Source: Siphlonurus alternatus (lineage: Eukaryota; Arthropoda; Insecta; Ephemeroptera; Siphlonuridae). Taken from it: a stretch of DNA of 64,000 nucleotides. Location of the stretch: the NCBI GenBank assembly GCA_949825025.1, contig OX463781.1, positions 42,029,469-42,093,468 on the forward strand. The letters are read 5' to 3'. Every line of letters begins with the position of its first letter. The first letter of the stretch is position 1. A model generated the notes under the pieces. It saw only the letters and a list, made by a program, of their open reading frames with translations, searched no databases and was not told where the DNA came from. Position numbers and translations under genes: made by a program. Of this stretch, positions 58,484 through 64,000 are shown one piece after another.

Positions 58484-58676
58484 AATTACAGATATTAATA
58501 CTGAATGGTATGGTATTATTATGGTCAAAATTAAAATGCATTAATGTTAAAGCATTGAGTACAATAGTAAAAATTGCTACACACCGAGAATTTGCTACAA
58601 TCCATAATTTTAAATACTTCAGACAGGAAATTTATTTTCAATTTAGAAATAGATACAGTACTAATGAAGAATAATG
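58484..58676. repeat. Intron segment duplicated at 63270-64000
   Basis: AATTACAGAT...ACTGAATGGTAT, TTGCTACA..CGAGAAT and ATAGATACAGTACTAATGAA occur in the same order at 63270-63428 and 63977-64000, about 80% identical by eye. Copy 1 begins 20 bp upstream of the first visible COG1 exon. Confidence 0.75.
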
Positions 58677-58859
58677 TACAGGAATGTACAGTGTATTGAC
58701 CTCATAAAAAGCACCAAGAGATGGCATTGAAAACCTCCTCGATAAAATCAGTATAACTCAACTACACGTGTACTTTAGCTGATAGCAAGTCTCATACCAA
58801 AATAATGCCACTTTTAGAATCACTCAGGTAAAAGCTTCGACACCTTTCTTTATAACGTC

Positions 58860-59203
58860 AATGGACAACCTATATGAAAATTTTTTATTGCAGAAATGAA
58901 TAGAGGGCACCAAATTATGCTACTCTGAATTTTTTCAGATTTTTTTGAGACCCGGAACTATTTTTAAATAAATATTGAAAGTTCTAAGTTCTGTAAGTTA
59001 AGTTGGCACCCATGAATCCTTAATAAAAAGGATAAGACCAAGACGCCTATTGACGCCTCCAGGGGGCGTGGCCGAACTTTCAATAATTATTTAAAAATAG
59101 TTCTGGGTTTCAAAAAAATCTTGAAAAATTCAAAGTAGAATAATTTGGTACCCTCTATTCATTTCTGCAATAAAAAATTTTCATGACATGTATGTTGTCC
59201 ATT
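58860..59203. repeat. MITE family M1, subfamily B, complete copy
   Basis: Ends AATGGACAACCTATATGAAA and GTATGTTGTCCATT; inner arms CCAAATTATGCTACTCTGAA. It lies upstream of the first visible COG1 exon. Confidence 0.82.
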
Positions 59204-59598
59204 ATCAAAAATCAAGTATTTCATAAGTATGGACGTTGCTAGAGACATGCATGGCACCCTTGTCTAAAATAAAAGCTATTTTAACGTTAAATCGTTTATG
59301 TTCTAGGACTCCCCGGACTCCCGTGGAGACACTGTAGTTTTCATATACATGGTAGATTTCTACATAATAAATTCTATTTTGACTGCCTCGTCTCGATTAC
59401 AGACATGGCAGTCTATTAATAATAAAGTCCTTTAAAACGAAAAAAAAAATAATAATAATAAATAAATAGTACGGCACATTTTATGAAGAAGATGTGCTGA
59501 TGTGCGAGAGCAAGGAAAAAAATATGTTTAAATTTTCAAAATAAAATTAAACAAATAATTTATTAAACTATATATATAATGTATAAGTCTAGTATATT

Positions 59599-59669
59599 GT
59601 TTTACACTCCATTCTGATAAAAATGTCCGATCCGGCCATCAGACATTTTTATCTGAATGGAGTGTAAAA
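59599..59669. repeat. 28-bp-arm hairpin
   Basis: TTTTACACTCCATTCTGATA pairs with TATCTGAATGGAGTGTAAAA (one mismatch) around the loop CGATCCGGCCATCA. Confidence 0.8.
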
Positions 59670-59794
59670 TAGAATTAAAAATTCGCATTTATTTTAATTT
59701 CAATAATAATTTTAAATAGCTATAATAATGATAAAATATAGAAGTATACCACCTAAAATTAATTAAACTACTTTAAAGTAAAGTAAGCAATTGC

Positions 59795-60124
59795 ATTTTT
59801 TTTAATATTTTATTTTCTAAAAATAGTTTAACCTGACCTCTATTGAGAAATGAAAACCAAAAAATTCCATCTCAAATTGCTTCACCACAAAATAATCCCA
59901 AAGTTGGTGTTTTGGAGGTTTTTAACATGCAGCCTTATGGTACAGAAAACATCTTTTTAATCCAACTTCGTCTGAACTACGGTACCAATTAAAAAATACG
60001 TACGTATTAATCTGTGATGAATTCTTTAAGATTTTCAAATAAAATAATTTTTTAGGGAACGAGCCGTTTTTCCGGAAAAAAATCTAAATCTTGAAAATCC
60101 TTATGAGAATTAACCACGAAAATT

Positions 60125-60162
<38 letters not shown>

Positions 60163-60435
60163 GCTTCGTAATAAAATATTTTAATTGAAAATAAGTATTC
60201 ATCATAGATTACGTAGATATTTTTTAATTGATACCATAGTTCGGACGAAGTTGGAGTAAAAAGCTTATTTCTGTACTGTACCATAAGGCTGCATGTTAAA
60301 AACCTCCGAAACACCAACTTTGGGAATTTTTTGTGGTGAAGCTACTTGAGATGGAATTTTTTGTTTTTCATTTCTCAATAGAAAGCATCAGGTTAAACTA
60401 TTTTTAGAAAATAAAATATTTAAAAAAAATTGAAA
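59795..60435. repeat. Foldback element of about 640 bp
   Basis: Outer arms TTTATTTTCTAAAAATAGTT and its complement, then CAACTTCGTC...GGTACCA inner matches. A T-run of 33 is at 60129-60161. Open frames inside are low-complexity. Confidence 0.75.
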
Positions 60436-60489
60436 TCGCAATTGCAATGCACTCTAATTTAAAAAGAAATCTACATAAATGGTAATCAA

Positions 60490-60665
60490 TTTAAGGATTA
60501 TAAGTATCGTAGTGGTAAGAAAAAGAGGCATATAGTGCACCACTTTGAAATTTTTAAAACCTTTCTGAAATGATGAAATTAATTTTCATATAAAAAGGAC
60601 AAAATCGATTAATTTTTCTAGTTATATTCAACATTTTTAAGATATGCATTGTTTTTAAATAGAGA
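60490..60665. repeat. Dispersed repeat M5, copy 3
   Basis: A more diverged relative (ACCACTTTGAAATTTTTAAA, GCATTGTTTTTAAATAGAGA). Confidence 0.5.
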
Positions 60666-61897
60666 TAATAATAATAATAATATAATAATAATTTTATTTC
60701 GATCGTTGGCTTTACAGCATATAGATCACGTCAGAGTTGCTACATAAATCATACATAACAGAATTACCTAAAATTAACATACATAGGTTTACACAAATGA
60801 TTTTAAGTAAATTTATACTATTAACATAATATATGTATTATTCATTATTATCAGGTTTTTTTAATCTTGATGTTTGTTTTTTTTTTTTGTTTTTTTTTTT
60901 TTTTTTAATATTTAAAAATAGTTTAAGTTTTCAAAATCACTTTCACTCCTTTTAATATAATTTATTTATTATCTCCACGTATGATTTCTTGATGCACTAT
61001 TAAATAGATCACATAGACTGCTGTTTTATTTTTTTTAAAGCCAAATTAGCATATTTTCCACATGAAAAAAAAAATAATAATTATTAAAAAAGTATACCAA
61101 ATTTGTTGATTTTTTTATCGTGAGCAAACTGTTATTTTGTACTTTATAATTTTATGACCCAAAAATATTTTTGCTGTATGAGCATGTTCGGCCACGCTGA
61201 CATTAATGGTGATAAAAGAAAAATTAAACCAGTGAACAATTTTAAAATCGCTTAAATTTTATTAATTAACTGACACGCACGAAATGTGGAACTGTTGGTT
61301 ATTAGTTCATCACGGGTCGCTCTCTCTCTCACCAGCCAAAGGTGTACATTTGGAAGCCTGTCACCTGTTAGTCTTATCAAATCGTGACGTCATCACTCTC
61401 CAGCAGTACAAATAGCTCAAACTTCCAGCAACTAATAGATAAGGCGTCGTGGCCTAGTGCATGCGTGCCTGCCTACCACGAGAATATCCTAGGTTCAATA
61501 CCAAGTCACAGACAGCATGGCTTTTAAACAATTCTGGCCGTAGGTGGGGCGGGAAAAGGAGTACTAAAGAAGGGGAATTTTGGGAAAAAATTGAAATTTT
61601 TACGTAAAAGCCCCGTTAGATTACCATTAAAAAACTACAAATCCGATCTTCCGATATCTCATTAAAAAATACTTTTGCCAAACTATACGATTTAATTAAA
61701 AACGAGCATGGCCACCAAGTCTTTTTACCGTCATTTCCAACTAATAAAAAACTTGGTTAAATAGGGTCAGTCAAATGGCTTATATCTGCACTTTCCTGCC
61801 AAACACCACATTTTCGTTATTTTTTTTTTTATAAATTCATATATTCAAACAACATTACTAATAAAGTGAATGCTATATATTGTTTCGCTAATTTTTT

Positions 61898-61935
<38 letters not shown>

Positions 61936-63269
61936 TTTGTTTAATAGTTATACTCTATCCAAACATGCAATATAAAAACTCGTGTAACTATATAACCAAC
62001 AAAATTCAATATTTAACACGAAATCTTCATGATTTTCAAGTTTTTCTGTAAAGCTTGAAATAATTTTGTTGTTTCTAGAACTCATCAGCAACATCAATAA
62101 TTAAGCAAATAAAATTGAAGAGGAAAGATACACTGATATTTCAGATCCATATTCTTCAAAATCGCATTATCTGCAAATCAAACGCGCGAGACTAACAAAA
62201 CATTTTTGCAGATTTTTTGGACATTTGAAACTTTATAATGTAACGTAAATTCGAATTAATCTTTTTTTGCACAGGTCATACTATAAAATTTGCAATGAAC
62301 GTTTTGTAATGTTTACTTTGTGATGTTTCTCATCTTACAGAACACTGGTGGTAATTTATTATAATTTTAAACCCAAGACAAAAAATTGTCAGCTAGAATT
62401 TCAATGTTTTCGCCGCGGTGCGACGGGGTAAACAGTAAACAGGGTTACTTTTAAAATTATTGGATGGTAAAATTTATACCTCAAAGTCGATAATAATGCA
62501 TAAAAAATTACATATTTGGTCACGTGGTTTAAAAAACTGGCAACTGCGGCAAGTTAGTTGGAAAGCTCCCCCCCCCCCCCCACTGATGTGGGCCCCCCCA
62601 CCCCTCTTTGCTCAGTAGGCCTTTTGGACTATTTGGTCCCAGTCCAACCCTGGATGTCTATGAATATATACCATATATTCATTATATATAATTACATACA
62701 TAGTAATACATGCATATTAATATATTAACTCTATGATGTATAATTATACACTTCTGTCTTCCGTGTCTTTTTTGCGGAGACATGACAATTTTTACAAGAT
62801 ATATTGAATTTTTATTATAGTATAAATATACAAATATATCTATTTACGAACAGACCTAATATATGCTCTACATATTTATGTGTTATATGTGCGGACATTT
62901 AACTTATTTACATATCATGGCACATGTGCGGATGGAAATTCTATGATGAATTACAGTAAATGCTATTAATATTTTGAATTAAAGCTAGATGAAATATATT
63001 AGGTAATAATATTATATTTTAAAAAGTTTATTTAAATATATATTTTTATTCCTGTGTCTCTTCATATTGCTTATACACGGCAGTTAACATATGTTGCTGG
63101 TATTATATAGCATATATGGTATAGCGTGTCCTGAGTGCTTTTTCGAAGGGACAAGGCAGCATAAAACTGCATGTGCAGCCAGTTTGGCGAGTTGCATAGT
63201 GCACAAGCGCAAAAAAAATCCCTTGTCTTGATTCGAGACAAGGGTGTCGTGTCTCTAGCAACGTCCATA
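60666..63269. other. AT-rich sequence upstream of visible COG1 exons
   Basis: Holds the tRNA-like remnant (61441), long T-runs (61892-61938) and a C-run (62570-62581). A palindrome CCCTTGTC...GACAAGGG is at 63221-63243. No COG1 N-terminal exon found. Confidence 0.55.
61441..61515 (+). repeat. Decayed tRNA-like sequence, probable SINE head
   Basis: GTGGCCTAGTGCATGCG resembles an A box and GGTTCAATACC matches a B box, spaced as in a tRNA. The arms do not fold into a good cloverleaf, so a functional tRNA is unlikely. Confidence 0.45.
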
Positions 63270-63427
63270 AAATTACAGATCTGATATTAAAACTGAATGG
63301 TATAGCATTAGCATGATAAAAATTAAATGAATCATTATTAAAGTCCAGTAGTAGAAATTGCTACATTATCGAGAATCTGCTACAATCCATAATATTAAAT
63401 ACCTTCAGATAGGAAATTTATTTTCAA

Positions 63428-63970
63428 TGGGGAATTCTCCTACATTTATTTTAATTCTTTTTCAGATGCTCTATGCCTTAAAACTAAATGTCCTAAAACA
63501 AAAAAGTTTCAATTTTCAAAATTGGAGGCATGGGAATTTTTTAAAAATCTTCCTCCTTTTGAATTTAGCGACAAAACGTGACATAGAAACTGCCTAGCAG
63601 GCGAAATTTTCCGGCAATAAATTTATATTTTCGATTATCACTCTTCAAGTAAAATGATATTGGAGAAAAAACTATTGATACTAGGGTAGAAAAACCTGCT
63701 GATTTCGATCGTGTTACTAAAATTTATAGCCAATCACTCCTTGACGCTCAAACTATGATATCAGGCAGTTGTGTGTTAACTAGGGAGTTTCTACGTCACA
63801 ATTTTCAGGTTTGCGCGCGGGTTGCATACTTTGCCCCTATTCTAATAATCCCTTCAGAGTCCCCAAATTTGAGTTAAAAAAGTTGAAACTTAAGTCAAAC
63901 TTATTGTTAATATGTACCCTATCATAATATAGTAGTTAAATTAAAATTTGAGTTGTAAGAGAATACCCCA
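63428..63970. mobile_element. Non-autonomous element with TGGGG(A/T)ATTCTC ends
   Basis: Ends TGGGGAATTCTCCTACA and TGTAAGAGAATACCCCA are imperfect inverted repeats. It interrupts a duplicated intron segment. No target duplication seen, no protein recognised inside. Confidence 0.6.
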
Positions 63971-64000
63971 CTTGCCGTAGATACAGTACTAATGAAAAAT

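Noticed and set aside
59818..60410. Small - strand ORF near 60084-60317
   Set aside because: Includes the Lys repeat from a T-run; it lies in a foldback element.
61441..61515. Functional tRNA gene
   Set aside because: A and B boxes are present but the arms do not pair into a cloverleaf.

Overview
This is a metazoan, probably invertebrate, genomic segment. It is strongly AT-rich, split into many introns, and crowded with foldback/MITE-type repeats, LINEs, a tRNA-derived SINE and microsatellites. The GC-rich coding exons stand out as islands. The phylum cannot be fixed from the sequence; an arthropod is a weak guess.

Two conserved single-copy-type genes converge tail to tail. On the + strand (2902..37164) lie 15 exons of a PDE8-type high-affinity cAMP phosphodiesterase: a receiver-like N-terminal domain, a PAS domain, a linker with RRxS sites, and a complete HD-type catalytic domain. 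They join with consistent splice phases into a 768-residue partial protein plus stop; the first exon(s) are off the left edge. On the - strand (58464 down to 40986) lie 14 exons of COG1, subunit 1 of the conserved oligomeric Golgi tethering complex. They also join in consistent phase (about 820 residues plus stop); the N-terminal exon(s) are probably beyond 64000. About 3.8 kb separate the two stop codons.

Repeats fill the introns. 3-13 kb: LINE 3' fragments, palindromic MITEs, a 5S rRNA-like sequence and tandem repeats. 17-18.4 kb: a second LINE fragment of the 6.1 kb family. 22-25.8 kb: a nested set of foldback elements separated by TTAA, the outermost carrying 30-bp-spaced AACGCGTT motifs. 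45.7-51.2 kb: a perfect foldback with a (TA)n core, followed by a nearly intact LINE inside a COG1 intron. 51.8-52.2 kb: a tRNA-derived SINE.

The most unusual item is ORF1 of that LINE. It carries a domain strongly resembling the TARG1/OARD1 type of ADP-ribose-hydrolysing macrodomain, with the equivalents of both catalytic residues (Lys, Asp) present. ORF2 (endonuclease plus reverse transcriptase) overlaps ORF1 in the -1 frame, has no early AUG, and is broken by one in-frame stop. The second notable item is the PDE8 PAS exon, whose splice acceptor lies in a 39-bp tandem repeat giving four in-frame acceptors.

All homology calls were made by eye against remembered family sequences; no search was run.
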